A stretch of 64,000 bases of DNA from Planctomycetaceae bacterium. Lineage in GTDB: Bacteria; Planctomycetota; Planctomycetia; Planctomycetales; Planctomycetaceae. The stretch's first letter is position 1. Each line of letters opens with the position of its first letter. This document shows, in pieces, positions 24,275 to 33,773 of this stretch. The notes under the pieces were generated by a model. That model ran no database searches, was not told where the DNA came from, and saw only the letters and a list, made by a program, of their open reading frames with translations. The DNA lies in assembly GCA_021732415.1 (NCBI GenBank), contig JAKFVC010000064.1, forward strand, positions 1 to 64,000, given 5' to 3'. The position numbers and the translations under genes are program-made.

Positions 24275-25380
24275 CGAACGATATGTAGATGTTGCTCATA
24301 AACTTCCAGATGCCTATCTAAAGAAACGTCAATCGCATGATGTTCAATATTATAAACTCGACCCGCCTCTCCGCGAGCTTTCCAATCGCCTGATTCCACG
24401 AACTCCCGCAACGCCGCCGCCCACTCTACCGCAGTCGCGTTGGGCGGCAGCACCCGGCCGAATTGCGTGACATAACCACCAGGATCCACTTGTGCCAAGA
24501 TCGCCGTCTCATGGACGCTCGCCTCTTGAAATGCCGTCGCTAGACCCTCCCGCTGAGCCGGATGGACCAGCACCCAGGCTCGACTAAGAATGTCGAACAT
24601 TCGCTGATTGTCAAACGGGTCCAGGAAGCCGGTGACCTCGAGATTCGAAATGCCGCGAAACAGGCTCTCTAAATGTCGCTGATAACTCGCGTCATGAGCT
24701 CGACCGACGATAATAAAATCATATTCAGGAACTAAACGAGCGATCTCAATAAACATCTCGGGACGCTTGCGCGGGTCGAGTCGCGCCACGAATGCGCACA
24801 GCGGTTTCTGTGCTTTAATAAATGGACCCACGGGGATTGGAACTGGTTTGGGCAAGACCTCGGGCAGGGCGGGTAAACGGTAATGTCGCTGAGCCTTCTC
24901 GCGCAGGCACTCCGCTTCGACATAAACACCATCCGCCGCACGCACCGTTTTCCGGACGAGGGCTCCATCCTCATAAAACCATTGAGCCGGGGCCTTCAGC
25001 CGTCGCTGCCAGGTCGCATGGCGGAACTCGGTGTACCAGTCGTCGCTGTCGCGCGGATCCATCGACGTGACGAGATGAATGCGATTGGGCATCGCCCTCC
25101 GCGTCCAGAAGCCGGCAAATGTCGGTTCCTGTAGATGATAGATATCCGCATTGATCTGCCGGTAAACCGAACTCCCCCCGAAAATCGCCGCCCACGAGAT
25201 CCCGTGAACCGTCATCCCGTCGAGTTGTTCCACCGCCCGTTGTCCCTTGCGGCGAGGAACGACAACATGGACGTCAACACCCACGTTGGCGAGTGCCCCC
25301 CCCAGGCGTCGCAGGTTCACTCCGAAGCCGCCGATCTTCCCCCACGCTGCCACCTGATTGGCCACGAAACAGACTCTCAC
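24229..25380 (-). CDS. Family 4 glycosyltransferase
   Basis: This is a GT-B fold protein: N-terminal VRVCFVANQVAAWGKIGGFG with the donor-side glycine motif, then FVARLDPRKRPEMFIEIARL, the linker-domain entry typical of GT4. HPAQREGLATAFQEAS contains the E-x7-E type site that contacts the nucleotide sugar. I place the start at GTG 25380, which overlaps the stop of the preceding GT4 gene by four bases (GTGA), because conserved sequence starts there; an upstream ATG at 25500 would add 40 unrelated residues read inside the neighbour. The final residues RGEPGGVSPRIPIER come from the 24187-24274 repeat arm. It acts in the cytoplasm on an unknown glycan acceptor. Confidence 0.88.
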   Translation of the reverse strand: MRVCFVANQVAAWGKIGGFGVNLRRLGGALANVGVDVHVVVPRRKGQRAVEQLDGMTVHGISWAAIFGGSSVYRQINADIYHLQEPTFAGFWTRRAMPNRIHLVTSMDPRDSDDWYTEFRHATWQRRLKAPAQWFYEDGALVRKTVRAADGVYVEAECLREKAQRHYRLPALPEVLPKPVPIPVGPFIKAQKPLCAFVARLDPRKRPEMFIEIARLVPEYDFIIVGRAHDASYQRHLESLFRGISNLEVTGFLDPFDNQRMFDILSRAWVLVHPAQREGLATAFQEASVHETAILAQVDPGGYVTQFGRVLPPNATAVEWAAALREFVESGDWKARGEAGRVYNIEHHAIDVSLDRHLEVYEQHLHIVRGEPGGVSPRIPIER

Positions 25381-26510
25381 GGCCCAACCTCCTGCCGGTC
25401 GAGACAGTCGCTCAAGACCTCCAAATTCCGCCGCGCAATTTGTGCGGGCTCGAATTTCTCGAGAGCTCGTTGACGCGCTGCAGCACCGAGCGTCCGGCAC
25501 AGAGCTTCGTCGTTGACCAAGAACAGGATGGCAGCCCGCAAAGCCTCAGCATCCCGTGGCGGCACCAGATACCCGCAATCACCGACCACCTCAGGATTCC
25601 CGGTGACGTTCGTCGTGATGACAGCACACGCGGCGGTCATTCCTTCCAAGATCGCGACGGGACAATTCTCGCGCTCGGACGGCAGGACGCAGATCGTTGC
25701 TTGAGCATACAACGCGGCCAATCGCGGATCTTGATTGTCGATTCTGCCATGCCAGACGATCGGCGTCTTGCTGTTGACCGCCAATTGCTGCAGAGTCGCT
25801 TGATAAGGGCCGCTGCCGACAATATCAATTTGCCAGTCGGGGAATTCCAGATCTCGAACGCCTTGTAGAAAGTATTGAAAACCTTTTCGCTCCACCAGGC
25901 GGCTGCAGAGCAGAATGCGTTTCTGTTTCGTGCCGGGCGCGAATCGTATCGTATTGACCCCGTTCGGAATCACCAGCGCCCGCACCGTCGGGGCTTGCAC
26001 CTGGATTAGTTCGAGCAAACTCGAGGAGGGACTAATCACCCAGCACGCATGCCGCACGATATGCTTCCACCACGGGCGAGCCAGGGCATGAGCCAGCTTG
26101 AGTCGTTCGCGATTATAGCCGGGGACATCCGAGCCGCGCGGCGTGATGACATAGGGCAGCTTTGTCGAACGTTGCAACCAGCGGGCAACAATCCCAGCGG
26201 GCATCACAAAGTGCGCGTGCGTGATATCGAACCGCTGGCGACGATGCAGTCCCAGGGCCACTCGCCAGGCACGGCGGGCCCAGATTAAACCTTCCGTGGG
26301 ACTGGCCATCTCCCAGCGTTTGCGGCCACACGGCTGACGGAGCACGCGAACGCCGTTGATCGTCTCCTCCGACGGCAGGCTGGCATGTCCCATGGTCAAG
26401 ACGGTCACATCGTGTCCTGCCGCGACATATTCTTCCGACAAGATCGCGCACGACGCCCCAGCACCACCACCCACCGGCGGGTATTCGTGACTGAGAACGA
26501 GGATGCGCAT
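25377..26510 (-). CDS. Family 4 glycosyltransferase, first gene of the glycan operon
   Basis: The 377-residue GT-B protein starts MRILVLSHEYPPVGGGAG, a common GT4 beginning. It continues with THAHFVMPAG, VIPNGVNTIRF and LLCSRLVERKGFQYFL, and ends with the E-x7-E region SERENCPVAILEGM. It probably adds a hexose to a lipid-linked or surface glycan. Translation appears coupled to the second GT4 gene through a GTGA overlap. The order on the minus strand is GT4-GT4-methyltransferase-sulfotransferase with short gaps, which indicates one operon; an inverted repeat lies about 20 bases upstream of the start. Confidence 0.92.
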   Translation of the reverse strand: MRILVLSHEYPPVGGGAGASCAILSEEYVAAGHDVTVLTMGHASLPSEETINGVRVLRQPCGRKRWEMASPTEGLIWARRAWRVALGLHRRQRFDITHAHFVMPAGIVARWLQRSTKLPYVITPRGSDVPGYNRERLKLAHALARPWWKHIVRHACWVISPSSSLLELIQVQAPTVRALVIPNGVNTIRFAPGTKQKRILLCSRLVERKGFQYFLQGVRDLEFPDWQIDIVGSGPYQATLQQLAVNSKTPIVWHGRIDNQDPRLAALYAQATICVLPSERENCPVAILEGMTAACAVITTNVTGNPEVVGDCGYLVPPRDAEALRAAILFLVNDEALCRTLGAAARQRALEKFEPAQIARRNLEVLSDCLDRQEVGP

Positions 26511-26528
26511 GTTGAAGTTCCGGAGTAT

Positions 26529-26656
26529 CGTGGGACGGGTCTCCAGGCCCGTCCGTCAGTTCTCCTTTCGCCGACGCAGCCAGCGTCGGCCCCGTGGCGG
26601 ACGCTGCTAGCGTCCGTGTCCCAAATGGACGGACGAGCCTGGAGACCCGTCCCACG
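26529..26656. repeat. Composite inverted repeat, 'GGGACGGGTCTCC' family (copy 2)
   Basis: The outer arms at 26529-26557 and 26628-26656 are nearly identical to the copy at 22167-22284. Inside are two hairpins in a row: one around GCCGACGCAGCCAGCGTCGG and one with GGACGCT-GCT-AGCGTCC. The whole can fold into a cloverleaf-like cruciform. The first inner hairpin is incomplete in the 22167 copy, so the interior differs by a deletion or insertion. It sits upstream of the glycan operon. Confidence 0.88.
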
Positions 26657-26962
26657 ATGCGACACCCCTCTTAGAATATCGGCCTGTCCGAGTCAGCGCA
26701 TAGCGCGTTTCTGGAATTGCCAACCAGTTCGTGCGGCACATGCAACGCAATCCGCAGTTGACGGGATGTCGTGATTCGGCATCAATTCACTGAAATCGGT
26801 CATTGCCATCACGACCGGCGAGATTCGTCGCAACGATCGATTCCAATCTTGCAGAATCTCCGAATTCGAGTTGTTGGACATTCCGTTTTGCGTTGTGATG
26901 TTGATGAGTGACGGTCGCAGAATCCATTGATCAAGTGCCCAGCCTGTAGAAAATTGCCCCCT

Positions 26963-28651
26963 GTGCTCTCCATCCTCCAGATCGATTTCGCTGCTCGAGA
27001 ATTTGCCTGGGCCGTGTGCGGCGGGCTGATCCTCGCGCTGGCGTGCAGTCGAACTGGAAGCCGAGTCTCGCGCTGGTGTCGACGGTTTTCCGAACGGCCC
27101 TGGCTGCCGGTGGTGGTCGTGGGCCTGTTGATGTTCGCGATCCAGGCCGGGGTCGCGGCACGTTACGGCTGGCCCGTGCCGGCGCTCCATGATGAATTCA
27201 GCTACTTGCTCGCCGCCGATACCTTCGCGTCTGGACGAGCCACCAATCCCACGCCTCCCGCCTGGGAGTTCTTCGAAACGTATCACGTGCTGGTCCAACC
27301 TTCGTATCAGTCAAAGTACCCGCCCGGGAACGGATTGGTTCTCGCATCCGGCCAGGTGTTGACGGGGCAGCCGATTGTGGGCGTCTGGCTGTGCCTGGCA
27401 GCCGCGACAAGTGGTCTGTTCTGGATGCTGCGCGGCTGGTTTGCCAGTCGCTGGGCGCTGCTGGGGGCAATCCTGCTGATCTGCAATTGGCCGGTCACCA
27501 AGCTGTGGGGCCAGACCTATTTCGGGGGTGCTCCCGCCTTGCTGGGAGGCGTTCTCGTGTATGGAGCGTTGGCCAGATTGCTGCGGCGACCTGACGTGGC
27601 CTCTACGATCTGCCTGGGATTGGGCCTCATCATCTGGGCGATCACTCGTCCCTATGAAGGCTTGATCGCCAGCTTCGTCCCGTTAGCGATTCTCAGTTGG
27701 AGAGCAATTACTGCCGATGCGACCGATCGGACTCGCTGGCTGATCCGCGTCGCGGTGCCGCTGGCGTGTGTCCTCGTCTGCGGCGGAGCAGGGCTTGGGT
27801 GGTACCACCAGCAAGTGACCGGCAGCCCCTGGAAATGGCCCTATCGACTGTACGAGGAAACCTACACGCGCCGGGTCAGCACACTCAGCACGCTGTTCTC
27901 CTGGACGCCCCTCGGCACGCGGGAACGCACAATTCCCTCGCTCGAATATGAATCCTCAGCCGGCCAGAAGCGCATTGCCGAGACGAAACCCGTGCTGTAC
28001 GGCCTCTGGAAGATCGGTCGACAGTGGTGGTTTCATGTTGGATTATTGGGAACGCTGCCACTCTGGCTGGGCTGCATGTCTGCCATCAGACGAGCCGTGC
28101 CGCTTCAATCCGCGCAGCCGCTCGCGTGGTCGATGATCTCGGTCACGCTGGTAGGTGTTGCCATTCTCCTGCAACGCTCGGCCGGGCTACCGCATTACGC
28201 GGCACCCATTCAGCCCTTGTTGCTGCTGTTGATCATGCAGGGTCTGCGTGACTTGCGGGTCTGGCGGATCGCCAAATGGCGCGTCGGGACTCTACTAGTG
28301 AGCTGGTTGATCTGGAGCAGCGTGCTGTTCTTCACACTACCTCTGATCACCGGAAGTAACCGCCCCAACGTCCGTCCCTGGAGCATCGAGCGCCACCGCA
28401 TCCAGCAAGAACTCCAGAGCCACCCGCGGCCTAGTCTGGTGATCGTGAAATACGGCCCTGGACATTCCATGCACGAGGAATGGGTTTACAACCAGGCCAA
28501 CATCCCCCAGGCATATGTGGTGTGGGCTCGGCAATTGGATGCCTCGCGCATGCCGGAATTGTTGGAACTTTATCCCGGGCGTGATGTCTGGATCGTTGAA
28601 CCGGACAAGAAACCGGTAAAACTCAGCAAGGCGATGGATGCCGTCCCTTAA
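26963..28651 (+). CDS. Polytopic membrane protein, GT39/ArnT-like
   Basis: The protein has roughly ten hydrophobic segments and a C-terminal soluble part of about 120 residues. After the first helices it reads PALHDEFSYLLAADTFASG, where the Asp-Glu pair sits in the first periplasmic loop as in GT39/ArnT-type transferases that use polyprenyl-phosphate sugars. YQSKYPPGNG and WGQTYFGGAPALLGG are further loop motifs of this group. I chose GTG 26963 as start; an in-frame TTG at 26927 would add 12 residues, and neither has a good ribosome binding site. It converges with the ELWxxDGT gene. Together with the GT2 (a likely lipid-linked sugar donor maker) it could glycosylate an exported target; this is inference. 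Confidence 0.8.
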   Translation: MLSILQIDFAAREFAWAVCGGLILALACSRTGSRVSRWCRRFSERPWLPVVVVGLLMFAIQAGVAARYGWPVPALHDEFSYLLAADTFASGRATNPTPPAWEFFETYHVLVQPSYQSKYPPGNGLVLASGQVLTGQPIVGVWLCLAAATSGLFWMLRGWFASRWALLGAILLICNWPVTKLWGQTYFGGAPALLGGVLVYGALARLLRRPDVASTICLGLGLIIWAITRPYEGLIASFVPLAILSWRAITADATDRTRWLIRVAVPLACVLVCGGAGLGWYHQQVTGSPWKWPYRLYEETYTRRVSTLSTLFSWTPLGTRERTIPSLEYESSAGQKRIAETKPVLYGLWKIGRQWWFHVGLLGTLPLWLGCMSAIRRAVPLQSAQPLAWSMISVTLVGVAILLQRSAGLPHYAAPIQPLLLLLIMQGLRDLRVWRIAKWRVGTLLVSWLIWSSVLFFTLPLITGSNRPNVRPWSIERHRIQQELQSHPRPSLVIVKYGPGHSMHEEWVYNQANIPQAYVVWARQLDASRMPELLELYPGRDVWIVEPDKKPVKLSKAMDAVP

Positions 28652-28728
28652 GTCCCTTCTGTCGTTTCCGTCCTTTTTGTCCCTTCAAGAATTCAAGGGA
28701 CGGAAAGGACTTAAAGGACACAAGGGAC
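28652..28728. repeat. Imperfect inverted repeat between convergent genes
   Basis: The arms 28652-28685 (GTCCCTTCTGTCGTTTCCGT at the start) and 28695-28728 pair with several mismatches around a 9-base loop. The left arm begins with the base after the upstream stop codon, and the right arm ends 15 bases before the convergent stop at 28744. Placement fits a bidirectional terminator. Confidence 0.8.
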
Positions 28729-28743
28729 ATGAACATTGTGGCC

Positions 28744-31700
28744 TTACACCAACGTCACCATCTTCGTCGCCGGCGCGGTTGTGTGGTGTGCTGAATCAGT
28801 CGCCCTGAACTGAATCGACCGTGTCCCGGCGGGCGTCTTCTTGCTCTTATTGGAATACCCAATCTGACGTACCAACTGCTGCACGGCTGCGGTCGTCGCG
28901 CTGGCATTCAAGGTAATCGTCAACGTAGAACCTTTCGTCCCGCCGGCTGACTTGCCGATGATTGTCCCGTTGTAGAGCACATTTTTGCCCTTCAACGTGA
29001 TACCACCTCCCGCTGCAACTTTCAGGAGGTCGGTCTTAATGCCGCCCTGGGAAATCGAGGCCGTGACCGAACCTCCCGCAAAATTAAGGCTCGGGGTATC
29101 GGGATCACTGACTGTGGCTCCGGCACCCGGCAGCACAGGGGCCGCACGTCGAGTGTAAGTGGCTGCCCCGGCCGGCAAGGTAATTGCTAACGGCTCGTCA
29201 ACGTTCGTCAGATTGATCATCACCGTGGCCGATTTCGACGCCACCGGGCTGCCATTATCTGTAACTTGTACCGTCAGATTGAAAGACGGCGTGGTCTCAA
29301 AGTTCAGCACGCTAGAATTCGTAACGGTGATCTGCCCGTTCGACGAATTGATGCTGAAGGCCCCTGACACAGTGCCCCCAGTAATGGCATACGTCAAGGA
29401 CTGACCAGCATCGGGATCGAAGGCCACAACCGTCCCCACCACTGATCCATCGCCAGAATTCTCGGCCAGATTGAAGCTCTGGTTGGAGATCGTCGGCGCC
29501 TGATTCGTGGGGGCCGCGGTGACAGTAATCGTGATCGTCGCTTCAGTGAATTGAGACGGACTGCCATTGTCAGTCACGCGAACTACCACCGAAAACTGTG
29601 GATTCACGTCATGATCGAGAGCCGCCGAATTGGACACGACCAGCTGGCCTGTCGTCGAATTCAATGAGAAAGCGTTAGACGTGTTTCCGCTCTGTATTTC
29701 ATACGTCAAGGTCTGCCCGGCATCGGGATCGGACGCGATGACCGTCCCCACGACGGAATTGTTCGCAGAGTTCTCGACCAGGCTGAAACCCTGGTTCGAA
29801 ATCGTGGGGGCCTGATTGGGCGGCGCTGGATTGACGGTGATTGTGATTGTCGCGTCCGTAAACAGCGGCGCACTGCCACTATCGGTCACTCGCACCACGA
29901 GCGAAAATGTCGGATTAATGTTGGGATCCAAAGCCGCAGCATTCGCCACGACGAGCTGCCCCGAGGACGCGTTCACAGAAAACGCACCCGACGTGCTCCC
30001 GCTTTGAATTTGATAGGTCAACGTCTGTCCGAAATCGGAATCCGTTGCACTCAACGTACCAACCACCGTCCCATTGGCTGCGTTCGCACCCACTGAAAGC
30101 TGAGCGTTAGAAAAACTCGGAGCATGGTTCGGCCCCGTACCAGCCACATCAGACATCAACTCGACGCCGTGTACGCCGTCATCCGCCGCGAAGACCAGTG
30201 ATGTCCCAAAGCTCGTAAAGCCACCCGGAATCGAGCCGGCGGCTCCCGGATTGAGATCCGCGACCAGTTGCGTGCCCGCCGCAGTTCCGGTGGACATCCA
30301 GGGTTCATCGCCATGAGTTCCATCATTGGCGGCGAAGTAGAGGACACCATTCACATTCGCCAACTTGGTAGGAAAACTGCTGCCGTCACCGGGCTGCACA
30401 TCGTCAACCAATTGCGTCGTTCCCGCGGTGCCACTCGACTTCCACAATTCGACACCGTGTACACTATCGTTGGCGACAAAATAAAGCAGCCCATTCACAT
30501 CGGTCAGATGTGCCGGCGATGATGATGCCGAGCCAGCGATGACATCCTTGACTAGCACGGTTCCGGCCGACAACCCGTTACTGACCCACAATTCCGCCCC
30601 ATGCGACCCGTCATCGGCCACGAAGTAGAGTTTCCCATTCGAAGCGGTCAATTCACGCGGAGCCGAACCCACGGCGCCGGCCTGAATGTCGAGGACCTGC
30701 TGGGTATTTCCCGCGGCCCCGCTGCTGATCCATAACTCAACACCGTGAGACCCATCTGTCGCGACAAAATACAGGGTGCCGTTGACATCAGTCAGTTGGG
30801 CCAGTTGAGCATCCCCCGAGGGGTTCACATCGGCCACCAGCAGCGTCCCGTTGGCTGTGCCGTCCGACTTCCAAAGCTGATCGCCGTTGGCTCGGAAATA
30901 GAGTGTTGTTCCGACAGCGACCAGGTCTGCCGGTGAGGAACTTCCGCCCCCGTCAACGATATCCGCCACCCGCACAGTACCGTCCAGCGTGCCATCGCTC
31001 GTCCACAGTTCGCGGCCGGAGGCATCGTCGGTGGCGATAAAGTACAGCGCCCCATTAAAGTTCACTAAATCCAGAGGGTCGGAACTTAAGACTCCCGGAT
31101 TGACATCTTTAACAATCACGGTACCGACTGCAGTGCCATCGGTCATCCACAGTTCGCGGCCCAGTGACCCACTATTGGCGGTGAAATAAATCGTGTCATT
31201 GATGCGCACAAAATCGGCTGGAGCCGAGCCCAGGGTTCCTGTGTTCGCATCGACAAGCAGCAGCGAACTACTCGCAATGCCCGTGCTGAACCAGATCTCA
31301 TTGCCATGACTGCCGTCATTCGCCGCGAAGACAATGCCCCCCGGAGCACTCGTGATGGCGGACGGATACGAACCGACAGTCACCGGATTCACATCCTTGA
31401 CGAGCTGCGTGCCACTGACCGTGCCATCGCTGCTCCACAGATCCAGCCCATGTGTACCGTCATCTGATGAGAACAGGACAATACTATTGAATGCCCCGAA
31501 AACGGCAGAATGGACGTCGCTGGAACTGCCTTGGACTCCGGGCCGGATATCGCGAACCAACTGCGTCCCACCGACGGTCCCATCTGACTTCCACAGTTCG
31601 CGTCCATTCGCCCCATCATCGGCCGTGAAGTAAAGCGTACTGCCGACCACCCGCAGTCCGTCGGGAGTACTGCCGGTGGCGTTGGGAAAGATGTTCTTGA

Positions 31701-32871
31701 GCATCGCCGTGCCGACCGTGGTGCCATTACTCGTCCACAGCTCGGCGCCATTCACTCCGTCGTCCGCCACAAAAAAGAGCTGGCCTTGAAAGGCCACCAA
31801 ATTCGTCTGCGACGATCCCGTGGCCCCCGATTGCACATCGGAAACCAGCATTGTTCCGCCGACACTCCCGTCGCTCTTCCACAATTCTTGTCCTGCGGCA
31901 TTCGTGGTCGCCACGAAGAACAGCGTGCTGCCGACGGCAGTCAACGAATGGGGATCGGAACTGGTCCCGCCCACGATGATATCCTTGACCAGCGCAGTGC
32001 CGGCAGCCGTACCATCGGTCTTCCAGAGCTCATCACCGGCCGCCCCATTGTCGGCAACGAAATACAACGTGGTCGCAGTCGCCGCGAGATGATCGGCGTC
32101 AAAGTGGGTGATCGCATCGGCACCCGGCTGCACTGCCTTCAACAGCGTTGTCCCGACGGTTGTGCCGTTGCTGGTCCACAACTGGGTACCGGCGGCGGCA
32201 CTTTGGCGGGCGGCGAAGATCAGACTGCCGTTGAAGCTGACAAGTTGAGTGTTCGCATCGATGGAATCTCCCGCGGGATTCAAATCGGTGATCCGCGTGG
32301 TGCCGCCAGCCGTGCCGTCACTCTTCCAGAGTTCGCGGCCGTGAGACCCATCGTCCGCCGTGAAGTACAATTTCCCATTGAAGTTGACAAGTCCACTTGG
32401 AGCGCTGCTGGAATAGGCGTCTCCTCCCTGCAAATCAGAGACGAGCTGCGTTCCACCTTCGGTCCCGTCTGACTTCCAAAGTTCGGTCCCATTGATCCCG
32501 TCGTCAGCCGTGAAAAACAGGATCCCCCCGACGTTGGTTAACTGACTGGGATAGGAGCCCGCATAGATGCCGCCGGTCGGATGAATGTCCTTGACCTGGA
32601 CCGTTCCGGCCGTCGTACCATCGGTCTTCCACAACTCGCGACCATGAACGCCGTCATCGGCCGTAAAGTACGTGAGACTGCCAATTTGCAGAAAATCTTG
32701 GGGATCGGAATCGCGGCTGATGACGTTGATATCATCGACGGGATGAATCGAGAGCAACATTCGCGGTTCGCAGCGTTCCGGCGCGCAGGAGACGGGCAGG
32801 GGGGAGATTCGACGGCAGGAACGGCGGCCGCGCAAGTTCGTCAGCCACTGTTTCCAACTAAATCCACGCAT
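28744..32871 (-). CDS. ELWxxDGT-repeat protein with cadherin-like modules (1375 aa)
   Basis: The N-terminus carries an Arg-rich stretch and CEPRMLLS, a LEPR-XLL motif of exported planctomycete proteins. Residues ~75-905 hold 17 recognisable ELWxxDGT-type repeats (ELWKTDGT, ELWKSDGT, QLWTSNGT and others, plus a degenerate VELMSD at the end) spaced about 48 residues apart, each preceded by a LYFVADDG-like strand; a beta-propeller or solenoid is likely. Three cadherin-like modules follow (~910-1230; ENSANNSVVGTV, DPDAGQ, VRVTDNGSP). A final ~145-residue domain rich in Gly, Thr and Ala completes it. Surface adhesion or matrix function is inference. The gene lies downstream of hemP on the same strand, across 275 bp. 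Confidence 0.92.
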   Translation of the reverse strand: MRGFSWKQWLTNLRGRRSCRRISPLPVSCAPERCEPRMLLSIHPVDDINVISRDSDPQDFLQIGSLTYFTADDGVHGRELWKTDGTTAGTVQVKDIHPTGGIYAGSYPSQLTNVGGILFFTADDGINGTELWKSDGTEGGTQLVSDLQGGDAYSSSAPSGLVNFNGKLYFTADDGSHGRELWKSDGTAGGTTRITDLNPAGDSIDANTQLVSFNGSLIFAARQSAAAGTQLWTSNGTTVGTTLLKAVQPGADAITHFDADHLAATATTLYFVADNGAAGDELWKTDGTAAGTALVKDIIVGGTSSDPHSLTAVGSTLFFVATTNAAGQELWKSDGSVGGTMLVSDVQSGATGSSQTNLVAFQGQLFFVADDGVNGAELWTSNGTTVGTAMLKNIFPNATGSTPDGLRVVGSTLYFTADDGANGRELWKSDGTVGGTQLVRDIRPGVQGSSSDVHSAVFGAFNSIVLFSSDDGTHGLDLWSSDGTVSGTQLVKDVNPVTVGSYPSAITSAPGGIVFAANDGSHGNEIWFSTGIASSSLLLVDANTGTLGSAPADFVRINDTIYFTANSGSLGRELWMTDGTAVGTVIVKDVNPGVLSSDPLDLVNFNGALYFIATDDASGRELWTSDGTLDGTVRVADIVDGGGSSSPADLVAVGTTLYFRANGDQLWKSDGTANGTLLVADVNPSGDAQLAQLTDVNGTLYFVATDGSHGVELWISSGAAGNTQQVLDIQAGAVGSAPRELTASNGKLYFVADDGSHGAELWVSNGLSAGTVLVKDVIAGSASSSPAHLTDVNGLLYFVANDSVHGVELWKSSGTAGTTQLVDDVQPGDGSSFPTKLANVNGVLYFAANDGTHGDEPWMSTGTAAGTQLVADLNPGAAGSIPGGFTSFGTSLVFAADDGVHGVELMSDVAGTGPNHAPSFSNAQLSVGANAANGTVVGTLSATDSDFGQTLTYQIQSGSTSGAFSVNASSGQLVVANAAALDPNINPTFSLVVRVTDSGSAPLFTDATITITVNPAPPNQAPTISNQGFSLVENSANNSVVGTVIASDPDAGQTLTYEIQSGNTSNAFSLNSTTGQLVVSNSAALDHDVNPQFSVVVRVTDNGSPSQFTEATITITVTAAPTNQAPTISNQSFNLAENSGDGSVVGTVVAFDPDAGQSLTYAITGGTVSGAFSINSSNGQITVTNSSVLNFETTPSFNLTVQVTDNGSPVASKSATVMINLTNVDEPLAITLPAGAATYTRRAAPVLPGAGATVSDPDTPSLNFAGGSVTASISQGGIKTDLLKVAAGGGITLKGKNVLYNGTIIGKSAGGTKGSTLTITLNASATTAAVQQLVRQIGYSNKSKKTPAGTRSIQFRATDSAHHTTAPATKMVTLV

Positions 32872-33146
32872 TCCAACTGCTCCGGCTCAAGACAATTACC
32901 CATCCCGAGCGTGAAGTCAGACGTGGTTCTCTCCTTAGAATCCCTGATCGACGTCGGAAACGATGCGGCGGCCAGGCTGAAAAACCAACCTCAAAACGTC
33001 GCATCTCCTGATGCTATCTGGGGTCGAAGCGCGGTCAATGTCGATTCGCGTCGGGAGGGAAGCAACTCTCCCAGAATACGCAAAACTCCGAAAGGATTTG
33101 AGGTAATGTTGCAAAATGGATTCGCCGCCGCGTGGCCCACAAAGCG

Positions 33147-33383
33147 CTATTTGTGAAGAATCAACTTCCCTTGCCGGGTCACCGAGAGGCGATAAATCTC
33201 ATCGCCATGAATGATCTGGAGCTCTCGATCACCGTGGAGCAGCGTTTCTGATCGGACTTGTCGCGGTTGTTTGATGCCACTTCCGGTGATCGGGGCCGCT
33301 GGAACGGGGACACTGGTGCCTCCCGCCGATTGTGGATTTTCTGTGCTTTTATCCGGAGTTTGAGGGGTTTCGGACGGTGTCAT
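33147..33383 (-). CDS. hemP: Hemin uptake protein HemP family
   Basis: The 78-residue protein has a disordered Pro/Ser/Thr-rich first half and a C-terminal half matching the small HemP family almost throughout: SETLLHGDRELQIIHGDEIY, then RLSVTRQGKLILHK. HemP proteins are linked with haem/iron uptake loci and are typically repressed by Fur; their biochemical role is poorly defined. The gene is divergent from the DUF4198-Kelch gene, with a candidate Fur-type operator inside its predicted promoter (33450-33510). The 5' leader would be about 90 bases. There is no TonB receptor or haem ABC transporter in the window. Confidence 0.9.
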   Translation of the reverse strand: MTPSETPQTPDKSTENPQSAGGTSVPVPAAPITGSGIKQPRQVRSETLLHGDRELQIIHGDEIYRLSVTRQGKLILHK

Positions 33384-33449
33384 GAGAACGTCTCTCCGCG
33401 TGCGAAGTCGTCGGGTACTGTGGATTCGGTCATTTTGAGTCGGTGGCGA

Positions 33450-33510
33450 TTGACATCCTGCCGTCGGCCATCTATGCTCGTACTGTAATGAGACTGAGTC
33501 TCAGTTTCAA
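33450..33510. promoter_or_regulatory. Overlapping divergent promoters sharing a Fur-like 7-1-7 palindrome
   Basis: The 15-base sequence TGAGACTGAGTCTCA at 33489-33503 is a perfect 7-1-7 inverted repeat, the architecture of Fur-family operators (TGATAAT-N-ATTATCA), matching that half-site at five of seven bases. On the minus strand, TTGAAA (33505-33510) and TACAGT (33482-33487) are separated by exactly 17 bases and the palindrome sits in that spacer, upstream of hemP. On the plus strand, TTGACA (33450-33455) and TATGCT (33473-33478) are also 17 apart, placing the palindrome just after the expected start of the DUF4198-Kelch transcript. RNA polymerase could not occupy both promoters at once, and one bound repressor could shut both. 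The promoters are predicted from sequence only. Confidence 0.7.
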
Positions 33511-33773
33511 CTCGAATGCTCGGCAGCCAGCTTATTGTCCGCATTTGGAGTGCGATGAATCTCGGATCAACCCGACGTGCGCTTCCAAATGGTCTCGGTA
33601 TAGAGCGAGCCCCCTTGTGCGTGATTCAGGTCATCCTGGCACCCTGAATCTGTCTGCGCCGGCTGGTCTCCACTTCTGCAGGAGACCGCAGCATTCCCAA
33701 AAACGCCACCACGTGGATTCACGCTGACTGAACCTGACCGCCTAACAAATCCCCATTCAGGAGACTGCTGCCC

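Noticed and set aside
25381-25500. Longer start for the second GT4 gene (ATG at 25500)
   Set aside because: The added 40 residues overlap the preceding GT4 gene and show no GT4 similarity; the GTGA overlap at 25377-25380 gives a better start.
26693-27298. Minus-strand open frame of 201 codons opposite the GT39-like gene
   Set aside because: Mostly antisense to the first third of the membrane transferase gene; low-complexity product without motifs.
28744-32871. Regularly spaced repeats resembling a CRISPR or satellite array
   Set aside because: The roughly 145-bp periodicity is in frame and encodes ELWxxDGT protein repeats; unit sequences vary freely at silent sites, unlike CRISPR repeats.
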